Positions 1-10,219 of a stretch of 40,000 nt of DNA are shown one piece after another. Numbering within the stretch: the stretch's first letter is position 1; each line of letters begins with the position of its first letter. The DNA is from Lingula anatina (taxonomy: Eukaryota > Brachiopoda > Lingulata > Lingulida > Lingulidae): positions 55,745 through 95,744 of the forward strand of contig NW_019775565.1 in the NCBI RefSeq assembly GCF_001039355.2, given 5' to 3'. The translations under genes were made by a program, and so were the position numbers. The notes under the pieces were generated by a model. It saw only the letters and a program-made list of their open reading frames with translations. It was not told the origin of the DNA and ran no database searches.

Positions 1-35
1 TTTTATTATTTCAAATATTCTCTCTATTATCTCAG

Positions 36-169
36 GGGTCGTACTTGTGATGTAGACATAGATGAGTGTACTGGAGTCAGCTGTGGACAGGGGGGCACTT
101 GTATTGATAAACTGAATGATTTCACCTGTATCTGTGCACCTGGCTATACTGGACAACTTTGTACACAGA
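36..169 (+). CDS. Exon: end of one EGF plus a calcium-binding EGF repeat
   Basis: After an AG at 34-35 the frame reads the last cysteine of one EGF and then a full six-cysteine EGF starting with DIDEC, a calcium-binding signature. The donor GTAATT at 170 gives a phase 1 end. An ATT microsatellite starts about 9 bases into the intron. Confidence 0.85.
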
Positions 170-172
170 GTA

Positions 173-221
<49 letters not shown>

Positions 222-3200
222 GATATATGCTATATTTTGAATTAATATAGTTGCCATTAGCAATGTTGATTCTATTTTGAGAGAAAGCAGAAAATTGTGG
301 CTAATTTATCATTATTGCAAAGTGCATGGTTGTAAATGTGGTACTTATATTTGTATATATAAGTATTTGTATATTTTTGTATTTGTATATCTTTTATTTG
401 AAATTCATCATTTTTCATTTAAATTCCAGAACTGTCCTCCAAATTTGACCTGAGCTTCCTGCAGGGAGAGCCAGACACCATCAGTTATGCCGTGGTCAGG
501 GATATCGCTGACCATAGACTCACCCCACTGACCCAGTTGACACTTCAAGCTTGGATACGAAGTAACAAACCCCAGGGGATGATAGCCGTGTATAAGGCAG
601 CTGATGGGACTGGGTTTGGGGTGAAAAATCCTGGTGATATTGAGATACAGATAAATAGGTACATGGAATTCTTAACGCACAAAATTTGCATTTGTATTTA
701 ATCTTAAATTTCTCTGGAATGTTTGGCGTATTGCAATTTTGTGAGAAATTACCATTAATATATGATAGATATTGGTACAGGTATTTCAAGCTTGTGACCT
801 AACTGTGATGTGAATATTGAGTTAGTCGATGTTTTAAAATAACATTCATATTGATAGGCACTTGGTTAGTTTTATTTTTGAACATTTGAAAATCACTTCA
901 TTATTTTTAATTTTCAATATTTCCCCAAAAGAAATATTTAAAATTACTGTCAGTAAAATTTATTTCTTTTCAGTCACACTGTCCAGACAGGACTGGACAT
1001 CAGTGATGGTCAGTGGCATCAGGTCACTGCGACCTGGACCAGCCAAACCCAGGGAGTGACCCTTTACAGGGACGGCCAGCTGGTGGCCACTTACTCCAAT
1101 GTCCCTGGCTCTAGTATTACCACAGGGGGGGACATGGTCATTGGACAGAGACATGAGTCACTGAAGATGAGACGAAGTAAGAATTTGTGATGCTGCAGAA
1201 TGTACATTGTGTAATAAAAAGCCTGAGGGTTATTTTAATAATATGGGTTGTCAACTTAGAATTTTGTGTAATTTCACGTATGACAGAGGCAAATAGCTTA
1301 TACTCCATAACTAGGGTACTATATTAACCTATCAGGTCAGAAAGTTTTTGTTCATTGAATGGTAATAAAATATTGAATATTGATTTTTAATTATGTAATA
1401 ATAATAATAATACGTACTGTATTTAATGTAATTTATATGAAGAAAGATGGTCATCATGGGCTAGCAAACAACCGCACATGAAATATATAAGGCAAGAGGA
1501 CATTTATTAAAGTTTAAAGTTGCTGGCCAATATTCAAAAAGATATGGTACGTTATTTTACCTTCCAGAACGTGCTATCCAGACAGGCGTGGCATTTGAAG
1601 GTGACATTTCCCGCCTCCATATATGGGATACAGTCCTGCCCACTGATGTTATCACCAAGGTAATAGACTGTCAATCAGAGGACAGCAGGATTGGGAACCT
1701 AGTGGCGTGGGCAGATGTGATAACTGGTATTGAAGGCCAAGTGGAGATAGTACAACCAACACAGTGTGACTGTAAGTAACTTAGAGGAACGTTTGGGGAC
1801 TTTGGGAATTTGTGGATGAAGTGTCTTGTGATCTGGAATTGGCATGATTCCTAAGGGTAATGAAGACAACGTCTGCCTGAATGCAGTATGTTTATTAATT
1901 GAAAGTTCAAAATTTAATATAATAGACAAAGGATGAAGAAACAGTAAATAAATGAAGAAATTGCCTGTATAAACAACTCTCAGGCCTTTCCAACATATTG
2001 ATGTATAGTATTAGTTTGATAGTTATTTTAATTTTACATTTTTACTTTCAAAATGGGTTCATTTTTAGAACCCTTTGTAAATGAATGATGTAAGCTTACA
2101 TGAAAGTAATTTCCTACATGTACTTAGTCTCCTTGATTAGAAAGAAGATAAAGTCACAGTCATTTTAGTAAAATCGAATTGCCTGCACACTAAGCAACTT
2201 CAAGTTGGCTAATTATGAAACAGATTTTCTGATTAGGGTCTTTTCATTTCTAGCTGTAAATGAATGTTCATCCAGCCCATGTCTCAATGGTGCAACCTGT
2301 GAAAACAAGATAGGAGGCTACCAGTGCCACTGTCCTGGAGGATACACAGGCACCAAATGTGACATTAACATTGACGACTGCATTGATAACTCCTGCAGTA
2401 ATGGAGGAAGCTGTGTGGATGGTATAGAGGCTTACACCTGTGTCTGTCCCAGTGGGTTTACTGGGAGGTTTTGCCAAGAAGAGATAGGTAAAACGCACAC
2501 CGTGTCACTTTCTTCATTTAACACATTAAAACATTTATGTGCTTTTATTACAAAGAATTTGGATTTTTTGGGCTAGGATTCAAAGATTTTTTATAGCCGA
2601 TGAAGTAAAGTTAACTTTTTTATGAGGTGAAAAAGCATTAACAATAACAATTGACCCACAATGAATTTGGCTGTGGTCTCAGTATACTAAAGTGGTGCTA
2701 TATGTTATATCTTTCAGTGCATGATCACTGTGGTCTCAGTATACTAAAGTGGTGCCATATGTTATATATTTCAGTCCATGGTGCCTGGGGTCCATGGTCA
2801 CTGTGGTCTCAGTATACTAAAGTGGTGCGATATATGTTATATATTTCAGTCCATGGTGCCTGGGGTCCATGGTCACTGTGGTCTGAGTGCACCAGGAGTT
2901 GTGGCAGTGGAATGAGGACAAGGAATCGCCAGTGTGACAACCCTCCTCCCTCACCAGGGGGCAGGCCATGCAGTGGTAACAGCTTAGAAAGGGAGCAATG
3001 TAACACTGACCCATGTCCAGGTAATGAGAGGGCATAAACATATATCTATGATGCCAACAACACATACGCAAGCGCTTCTCCAAAACACACGAGACACTCA
3101 GAAATTTTGTGTAAACAATATTCAGTTTGTTTCCAAAACTGAGTCTAATTTTATATTGTAATAAATAATATAATGAAAGGAGATAGGCTTGTGAGACTAA

Positions 3201-5167
3201 GTGTCATTCACCAGTTTCATGATACCACTGTCACAATTAAACTGGTTGTTCATTTTGCCTTATGACAGAAATAGATACTCAATGCATATTAATTTCCTAA
3301 GCACTATGTACTTCACGAATCAAATATACTTTTCAACATTTATTTTTCCCTATTTTCAGCTTGTGTCCCCCTGAAACCTCCAGTGAATGGTTTCCTGAAC
3401 TGTACAACCACTGGAGACCTCCATGAGTGCATCTCCACCTGTCAGCCTCAGTATGACTTCAGTGGACCAGCCCTGGAGAAGTACACTTGCAGTGCTAATA
3501 GCAGCTATAAATGGAACCACCAGTCTAAGTCTAACCCTAATGCCCTGTTGCCAAGCTGTGGAAGTTAGTGTGGTTTTTACTTTCCCTTGTCTACACCCTG
3601 AGACTCAGAGTGATGCACTGTATCAGTACATGTACATGTAGTAGCAGCAGCTAATAGTGGAGGCAATGTTTCCAGTAATCTCTGAACCTCAGGGCACAGA
3701 TCTGATAAGACATACTTTCTTCATTAGCTCAGTGTTGATTTTCTGTGATCTTTGGCATGGCTGTTCAATAAATAGTACTGAACAATTTTTACAGGCTGCC
3801 ATCAAGCATAGGCTGTCAATAAGTAAAATATGTTTTACACTTTCATGTAAAGTCACCTTTACTTTCATTTCAGATATCACCCCCCCTACCCCCCCCCCCC
3901 TACCCCCCCAAGGATGTGTCCTTTCATACATTTATTTCGCTTCATGCCACTTTCATTTTTATTCCAGAAACCACTCCTCCCAAGAATGTCTCTCTGGACT
4001 TGTTCCTGTTCTACCCCTTCAGAAACTGCTCCAACCGCTTCCAGCCATTCCTTCAGACAGCATTCCAAGAACTCATCATAAATCTCACGGCAAATATCAG
4101 CTGTATTCAAACCCTGGAGTGTGATCTCAGTGCGGCTGCCGTGGGTCCCTGTATATTGAACATCAACAGAACAGGTTACGTGGCCACATTTGCATACTCA
4201 GCTGATATTGATATAGGTGAGACAGAGATGACAGGCGCATTCCAGAGGCTCCAGCCGGCTGCCAAGATGGTCCAAAGTAACGTTCTCTCTGGTGGATTCA
4301 GACTAGGATTCAGTGGTGGAAAGTTTCTGATGTATGAGCCCAACTCTCTGGTGATTTCTGGTAGTTTTGGATGTGAAGCAGGATCTGTGTCCAGTAATAA
4401 TACTTGTGGTCAGTGGAAGTATTTTATTTATATGAAACATTTTTTTAATGACTTGTAGGTGTATTTGGTAATTGTGAGACTCAGAAAACAATGAAATCTG
4501 TAGATAATAGAGTTAAAAATATATTATAAAGTAACTGCTCATTTTCCAGTTTGACTACCTAGTAGTTTTGCCAAGTCTGATGCCAAACCTATTTGTGTTA
4601 TGCCACACTCCAGAGTTTTGCATGCGGAAGTGAAAGAGGATATGTNTTTTTTTTAATGACTTGTAGTTGTATTTGGTAATTGTGAGACTCAGAAAACAAT
4701 GAAATCTGTAGATAATAGAGTTAAAAATATATTATAAAGTAACTGCTCATTTTCCAGTTTGACTACCTAGTAGTTTTGCCAAGTCTGATGCCAAACCTAT
4801 TTGTGTTATGCCACACTCCAGAGTTTTGCATGCGGAAGTGAAAGAGGATATGTCTTGTCCACATTATGAATTCAAAGATCTTATTTCTCTCTTCAGATTA
4901 TATTCTAATTATACAACCAGTTATTCAATAATCCCCCTCCAAAATTGAATTGTGGAGAAATAGAGTAAAGAAGTGATGTATTAAAGACATGTTCTGTTCT
5001 AATTTTCAGTTCTGTGTCCGCGGGGTACGTTCTATGATGATGGCGTGTGTGCCAGGTGTGCTGTGGGCAGCTACCAGGACAGTGAGGGTCAGTTTGATTG
5101 TGACCAGTGTCCAGTGGGGACAACCACACCCTCCTCTGGGTCCATCTCGCTGCAAGATTGTGTTTAG
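36..5167 (+). CDS. Secreted EGF/pentraxin/TSP1/sushi mosaic protein, SVEP1-like, 5' partial
   Basis: Nine coding exons can be joined with consistent phases: 36-169, 430-658, 974-1176, 1568-1771, 2254-2487, 2850-3020, 3360-3563, 3968-4408 and 5010-5167. They give 658 codons and a stop; the gene continues upstream of the window. Domain order is: tail of one EGF plus a calcium-binding EGF (about residues 1-44), pentraxin/LamG fold (45-256), two EGFs (257-334), TSP1 (335-391), sushi-like (392-459), an unrecognised Cys-containing module (460-606) and a GCC2/GCC3 module (607-658). All module-bounding introns after the first are phase 1, as expected for extracellular shuffled modules. The domain mix resembles SVEP1-type matrix or cell-adhesion proteins, so a secreted extracellular role is inferred. 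Exact ligand and symbol are not assigned. The gene converges on PYURF. Confidence 0.92.
430..658 (+). CDS. Exon: pentraxin/LamG domain, first third
   Basis: The acceptor TTCCAG ends at 429 and the donor GTACAT starts at 659 (phase 1 in, phase 2 out). The reading has the beta-strand pattern of pentraxin domains, for example LTLQAWIRSN followed by MIAVYKA, equivalent to the 'tvcaWvr' strand of the family. Confidence 0.88.
974..1176 (+). CDS. Exon: pentraxin/LamG domain, middle
   Basis: The acceptor TTTTCAG ends at 973 and the donor GTAAGA starts at 1177. The exon carries the LamG/pentraxin hallmark DGQWHQVTATW, then VTLYRDGQLVAT and a GGDMVIGQ strand. Confidence 0.9.
1568..1771 (+). CDS. Exon: pentraxin/LamG domain, C-terminal third
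   Basis: The acceptor TTCCAG ends at 1567 and the donor GTAAGT starts at 1772, phase 1 at both ends. It contains FEGDISRLHIWDTVLP, the pentraxin strand before the last helix, and ends in a QCD linker. Confidence 0.9.
2254..2487 (+). CDS. Exon: two EGF repeats
   Basis: The acceptor TTCTAG ends at 2253 and the donor GTAAAA starts at 2488, phase 1-1. It encodes two adjacent six-cysteine EGF units (NEC...KC and DDC...FC). The second has the Notch-like DINIDDC start. Confidence 0.92.
2671..2874 (+). repeat. Three imperfect tandem copies of the TSP1 intron/exon junction
   Basis: Units at 2671-2727, 2728-2800 and 2801-2874 each begin CTGTGGTCTCAGTATACTAA and carry a TTTCAG acceptor (AG ends at 2717, 2774 and 2849). 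The last two also copy the first 25 or so bases of the TSP1 exon. All three acceptors lie in the same open frame. Confidence 0.85.
2850..3020 (+). CDS. Exon: thrombospondin type 1 repeat
   Basis: The exon encodes a TSP1 module: WGPWSLWSECTRSCGSG, then RTRNRQC and the closing QCNTDPCP. It contains the Trp ladder, the CSxxCG-like motif and six cysteines. Phase 1-1, donor GTAATG at 3021. Two upstream acceptors (2774, 2717) would lengthen it in frame. Confidence 0.93.
3360..3563 (+). CDS. Exon: sushi/CCP-like module
   Basis: The acceptor TTTTCAG ends at 3359 and the donor GTTAGT starts at 3564, phase 1-1. The reading begins CVPLKPPVNGFLNC and has later cysteines spaced as in sushi/CCP domains, ending in LPSCG. 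It is a divergent sushi: the usual W-x-P near the last Cys is not clear. Confidence 0.78.
3968..4408 (+). CDS. Exon: unrecognised extracellular module
   Basis: A 441-nt phase 1-1 exon (acceptor ATTCCAG, donor GTCAGT) encodes about 147 residues with six cysteines and five N-glycosylation sequons (NCS, NLT, NIS, NRT, NNT). No family was recognised. Its position between the sushi and GCC2/GCC3 exons and its open frame with matching phases show it is part of the gene. Confidence 0.83.
4440..4853. repeat. 206-bp direct duplication meeting at a single N
   Basis: 4440-4645 and 4647-4853 are nearly identical intron sequence, and the N at 4646 is the junction. This is what two overlapping contigs that were not merged look like. 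It lies between the last two coding exons and does not affect them. Confidence 0.85.
5010..5167 (+). CDS. Terminal coding exon: GCC2/GCC3 (ephrin-receptor-like) module
   Basis: The acceptor TTTTCAG ends at 5009. The frame reads LCPRGTFYDDGVCARC, then GSYQDSEGQ and QCPVGTTT, the GCC2/GCC3 pattern, followed by the stop TAG at 5165-5167. That stop is immediately followed by a consensus donor GTGAGT, so the 3'UTR is probably spliced to an exon starting at 5570. Confidence 0.87.
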
Positions 5168-5197
5168 GTGAGTGGTAGAGGCCAGGTGATGGGCCAG

Positions 5198-5200
<3 letters not shown>

Positions 5201-5235
<35 letters not shown>

Positions 5236-5299
5236 ATATAGGCCAGATGATGGGCTAGACTGTGTGTGTGTGTGTGTGTGTATGTGTGTGTGTGTGTGT

Positions 5300-5334
<35 letters not shown>
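5201..5334. repeat. (GT)n / (GA)n microsatellites
   Basis: GT runs at about 5201-5230 and 5261-5300 are each preceded by GGCCAG(G/A)TGATGGGC, so a 60-bp unit is duplicated. A GA run follows at about 5300-5334. The opposite-strand ORF over it is just His-Thr/Ser-Leu repeat. Confidence 0.95.
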
Positions 5335-5569
5335 CAAGAGCAAGCAATGACAGGAAGAAAAACTATCATGCGGTTTGGTATCACTAGTGCTACTTTATGT
5401 TTCCATATCTATATATAAATATAAATGCCAAGTGTAATAATCAATAGCAGCATCATAGTCAAGGGATATCTATTTAACTGGTTCATTTAATATTATAGTA
5501 AAATCAGTTAAATTGCCTTATATAGAACATTTAAAGTTTCATTATTATTAAAAATTATTTTCATTTTAG

Positions 5570-5610
5570 GTGTGGCAAGTTAAAAGACAAGAGCACTAAA
5601 TAAATGAATT
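5570..5610 (+). other. Putative 3'UTR exon start with poly(A) signal
   Basis: An acceptor (TTCATTTTAG ending at 5569) is followed by a stop-rich sequence with AATAAA at 5599-5604. This fits a spliced 3'UTR for the mosaic gene. The transcript end is inferred, not seen. Confidence 0.45.
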
Positions 5611-6276
5611 TAACCTAAACTGTTGAGACATGGATCTATCTGGAAGATGAGGACAGCAATACTAACTTGTGAAAATGACAACAATCTGGACCCAGCCATA
5701 GTTGAGAAAGTCATTTTGAAAATATATGATAAATTTAGAGTCTTCAGGCAGAAGATAAAATTTGCCAAAATGGATACATTCCAATTTTCAATATTCCAGC
5801 TAGACTGTGGGCAATGTTATTTTCTGTATAATAGTTATCAGCCAGATTTTACTATTGAATATCTTCATTAAAACATGTATTGCCTCTGCTTGTACATCAC
5901 ACAGACTGGCCTGTAATGTTTTGGTTGTTACAAGACTTACATGGTTATGAGATAAATCCTTTTGTATTGCTTGCCTTAGTTTTAAGAACATTTCAGTCCC
6001 TTTATTTCTTAAACTAGAAGAGAAGTTATTTTTTACTACTTTTCAGTATTCTAAATCCAAGCATGTTTAGAGAATTTCAGTTATGTTGCTTTAAGGTGAC
6101 ATGTACCTCGATCTGCAATATTAACAGTATCGTACACTCTTTGAGAAAAACGAGCACACTTGAATGAATGAATTATAATTATTTTTGGTATTCATAATAA
6201 ACACTTAAACTGCCAAACAAAATTCTCTCCTTTGTAAGTCACTAAATGTGAAAATAAATGATCTATATTCTTCTCA

Positions 6277-9200
6277 TCATGTTTCTGGCTGGTTTTTGTT
6301 GTCTGTAGATGTGTCTTTTGTGACTTCTGTTATTTTACGAGCATCAGTTGGCACTAAGTTGGGGATCCCGTTCACTATTGGGTACGCCACGTGCATATTG
6401 TCACACACCAGTTCATTGTTCTCCTTGTCGTATCTGAAATGGAATGAAAATGTCCAAAATATACAGTGAAAATATAAGGCTGTCAATTTAAAACTGCTTT
6501 TATCAGTCTTGTTACTGGAAACCCGTCTCAGGAAGAGGCCTTATTTCCACCGTTGCCTCCTTCCCTGAAGAGACGAAACAAAAAATGCAAGCTATGCTTT
6601 TATAAAGCAAAAAAATCATAAATAATAATTTAAAAAAAATAATCCAAACAATTTCAACAAATTTTCTTTAATTATCAAAACTTGTATTCTATCCAAAGCT
6701 GCTGAGAAAATTGAAATCTGTACAATATCACTTCTTTTTGGACAATAAATGTCCATTTTTGCCAAAAAAGTGAGTTTGTTCTCTATATTAAAAAAGTTAG
6801 TTTTAATCCGTAAAGTGTCCTTCAATACACTTCTGTCTGTCATAAACTTTAGAGTAAACAGCACAGCTTGAAAATTTTAATAATAGTTATGAACTGGATA
6901 TATAAAATAAATGAAACAACTTTTGTAAATAGTGCTGTATGTGAAATACAAAAATTAGCTTTTATTGAGATGAAGAGATGTGAAGCAAAAGAAAAAAAAA
7001 ACAAATAAATGCTAATGTAAGCAGTGTCCAACTTGCCCCCTGAGTTTCAAAGCATATTACAGTGCACAGCCGTGGCATGCTGACACTATAGTCTATACTA
7101 TAGTAATATAGGGCACATATAATGTTATATATGGTACTGAATATTATACCACCAGTATTAACCCATTACAGTGACGTCATATTTGCTCCGTAACACTAGT
7201 CCCGCGGCCATGCTGGAGGGAATGAACGACGGGGAATAGTAGCGTAAATATAGGTAAACCAAATAAAATAAAGTAAACTTCACATCACGATCAAGGACAC
7301 CAAAGGGAAAAGGATATATACAAGCTGAGGCTTCAGCTGATCAGCGGGATCGACCGATATGAACTCAAGACAGTCTAAAAAAGTGAAATCCTACTAAATG
7401 CTACTCACCCAACATCGTGTTGTCAGAAGATAGTTCAGTTATCTTGTACTTCATTTTTCTTGTTCATTGGGTAATAACAGTTATAGTTTGAGAGAGTTTA
7501 ATGTGTAATAATAAGTTTAACCTTAAATAGAAGCAACTTTTTTCATAAAGGATAGATATAAGAAATTTGAGCTGATCATCAGGATAAACCCTTGTGGACT
7601 CAAGGAAGAATGTATGATTGTCTTATGACATGAAATATTGCTGTTAGTTATAACTTATCTTTACATCGTGAAGCTGTCAGAAATTATTTCAGCATTCTTG
7701 TACTTCATATTGGTTCATTAGAAAGTACATGTAACAAGACTGTTGTTCATTCATATAAGCAACATTGTTAGCATTTTATTATTAGTTCAGTCATTCACAG
7801 AAGCATTTGTTAGGCACTACAAATATCCTCAAACCTCAGTTTAAGTGGGACTTAGAGAATGGGAATTAGCCATGGGACTTTACACTTGATATCAATGGAG
7901 CAATAGAAACTATGTCAAAGATGAAAAAGACGTGTCTTTTGTATCAAAATAATGCTGGTGAGTTGTGTTGTAAATAAGTTTTCAAAATACATCTACTGGC
8001 ATAAAAAGTATTGTATCAAACTGATTTTATAAAATTTAATATACCATTTGCATTGATAATATTTTGCTAGGTATTCAGTGAACAAAATTCATATATTTTA
8101 AATTTACTTTAAAACTGCAATATCAGGTATTTGTTGTTTTCTTTTTTTAATGTAAAGCCTAACTATATTGGGGATTTTCAGATGCTTTTGTTTATACAGA
8201 AGTAAAGTATGCAGAACATTTGCTCTATACCATCATCAACTTTTTAAATTATTTCAGCATTCTTGTACTTCATTTTGGTTCATTAGAAAGTACATATAAC
8301 GAGACTGTTGTTTGAGAGAGTTTAATATTCACCATGAATGCAACCATTCATATAAGCAACATTGTTAGGATTTTATTATTATTCAGTCATTCACAGAAGC
8401 AAGGCATTTTTCACACTTATGTATTTATGACGTCCAATGTAAAATAACAATAATTCAGTTCATGAATTGATTTCTGCAACCATTTGCTTAAACATATAGG
8501 AAAAGTGCACATTTTGTATGAATAAAAGTGAACATGAAATGCCGAGTTCTGAGTGTCGCTTCAATTAAATAACTCCTGTCATGCACTGGATTTCACTCTC
8601 CTGATGTTCAGATCCTGTCTCCTCAGCTGGTCACAAAGATCTACCGTAGGAATATTTTTTGCTGCTTCTACCTTGTGTGTCATCTAGCTGCCTTTTGTAC
8701 CTGTCATCAAAAATTAAGCCACTAACTTCCAAATACTCTTCATACAGGTATTTGATTTAATTGGCCCAGCTCAGCTGTGTACAGTACAAATATAGCCTTG
8801 ACACTAATTGGGAATAATGCTAACCAGGTATTAAAGAGGTAGGTGACAGCCGATAAAATCTAGAGAGCACCGTAACTGATAACAAATTACACCCAAGGCA
8901 ATAGGTGAGTCTTCATTATAAAAGTCGAAACCCTGCCTGGGTATTTCCACACGTTTTAACAAATTAACACACTCTCCACCCACACTTTTTGGGCACTACT
9001 TTAAATATATACGTGCGCCCCAAACGTACACACCTAGGTCTTTGGTGTTCTACTGTTTTTTCTTTTATGGTAAAAGCTGCACAGTTGGCTCTTCATTCTT
9101 TGCTATAAAATAAATTAGTTTTATCCTTTACTTTTCCGAAGAGTCTTGATTCAAAGCCACCTCGCCGTCTCTCCTCCGTTTATGGTTTTAGTTCCTTCAC

Positions 9201-9999
9201 CATGGATTTTTACCACTGCAGGCAGTCTGTGAACGCTTGTAAAGTTAGTTACCTTCTCTCGATCAAATACCCTGCAGTAATTCATCATTTTGCTTGGTTA
9301 AATATGAAAGAAAATACAGAAAACGAAAACTGAACTACAGACATGGCTTGTTCATGCGCAGCAGACGATTCCGGTCTCCCTCCAGTATGGCTGCCGTTTG
9401 TTTTGATGACGCAGGCTCTAATGGGTCAATATACACACCTCAATGGTGTTTTGGAGACAGGGCACACCAAGTACTGGAGCATTCTCTCGTCAAATTTCTT
9501 CTCATCCTGCGGTGATCTGAGTGCTGCTGATAGACTGAACCGCCGTACACTACGCCAATCTGTAATTGTAAATATTGAAATATCACGTTCTTGTGAAAAA
9601 ATTATACTTTATAGTAAATTTATGTTTCCCCTCTCTCTCTATCTAGTTTTATACAAATCACACATATTCATTAAACGTGCTAAATATTGAGTGAATATAA
9701 CAAAAACTTAAATAGAAGCGCAAGAGGTTATTTAGCGCAGGTGTCGAACACACTTTATAATGTAATGTTTTTATTTATAACGTATTTGGTTGAAACAAAA
9801 TTCCCAGTACGGTACGTGGAGCATTGATTTATTGACTTCCTTTTCTTTCACATTCAATATCAAGTAATTACTTAAATGTCAATGAAAACAGCATACTCTT
9901 TTACCAAAAATGCCCCTTGAAAATGACGACTGGGCTCATAAACTTAGGATTTTTTGTACCTGTTACAAATAAACGTGTTGCTCTCATGGGCGCCGCCAT
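6277..9999 (-). CDS. PYURF: PREY, mitochondrial (PYURF), copy 1, complete
   Basis: Three exons on the minus strand: 9999-9960 (start codon at 9999), 9559-9439 and 6433-6277, with phases 1 and 2 that match and GT/AG borders. They give 105 aa; the human protein is of similar length (about 114). The first ~25 residues are basic and hydroxylated, like a mitochondrial presequence. The Trm112-like domain then starts LQYLVCPVSKTPLR and continues AYPIVNGIPNLVP, the signature of PREY. The family acts in the mitochondrial matrix as a partner of methyltransferases in complex I assembly and coenzyme Q synthesis (established for human PYURF). The gene is head-to-head with POP4. Intron 2 holds a 2.27 kb transposon. 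No PIGY-like second ORF was found downstream. Confidence 0.9.
6434..7158 (-). other. PYURF intron 2, part shared with copy 2
   Basis: AT-rich intron. From 6639 onward it is duplicated at 12618-13138 with near identity. The opposite-strand ORF at 6616-6864 is open in both copies but AT-rich and without splice support, so it is treated as chance. Confidence 0.7.
7159..9428. mobile_element. 2.27 kb non-autonomous DNA transposon with ~80-bp imperfect inverted termini
   Basis: The left end TAACCCATTACAGTG and the right end read backwards, TGACCCATTAGAG, are imperfect inverted repeats. They share GGAGGG and a CCAT(G/A)CTGGAGGGA block 45-60 bases in. A 2-bp AT flanks both sides. Copy 2 of the locus has the uninterrupted site at 13138/13139, so the insertion is seen directly. 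No transposase frame was recognised. It contains an internal direct repeat (7683-7805 against 8246-8401). The superfamily is not assigned. Confidence 0.83.
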
Positions 10000-10219
10000 A
10001 TTTGCTCTACTTATCAGCGAATCATCAGCTTTGACACAACTGAATAAGCCAATAGCAATTGTTGTTTTATAAAGTCTAGGCTATTTCACCTTAACCTTGA
10101 TGGTGGTGTGCTGAGTACTGCAGAGGCTGGGAGATGATTTCTGCTACTTTTATTTCATGAAAACATGTAGTTCATACAAAATGTGACGTGGTACCATTTT
10201 CTTCTAATTAAAATAGGTT
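10000..10219. promoter_or_regulatory. Shared PYURF-POP4 bidirectional promoter interval, copy 1
   Basis: The two start codons (9999 minus, 10220 plus) are 220 bp apart and diverge. A CCAAT box lies at 10049-10053. The PYURF start codon sits inside AAATATGGCGGC, a YY1-like start-site element common in housekeeping promoters. The same interval in copy 2 is also 220 bp. Promoter activity is inferred. Confidence 0.6.

Noticed and set aside
4905-5384. 159-codon minus-strand ORF
   Set aside because: It is only the reverse of GT and GA microsatellites (His-Thr and Ser-Leu runs) plus the antisense of the GCC2/GCC3 exon.
5800-6276. Search for a PIGY ORF downstream of PYURF, as in the vertebrate bicistronic transcript
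   Set aside because: The only open frame there does not look like the two-helix membrane protein PIGY.
6616-6864. Minus-strand ORF kept open in both locus copies
   Set aside because: AT-rich intron sequence; the two copies are nearly identical alleles, so conservation carries no weight. No splice or family support.
9294-9690. Two plus-strand ORFs of 73 and 115 codons
   Set aside because: They are antisense shadows of PYURF exon 2 and of the transposon end; the minus strand has the family match and splice sites.
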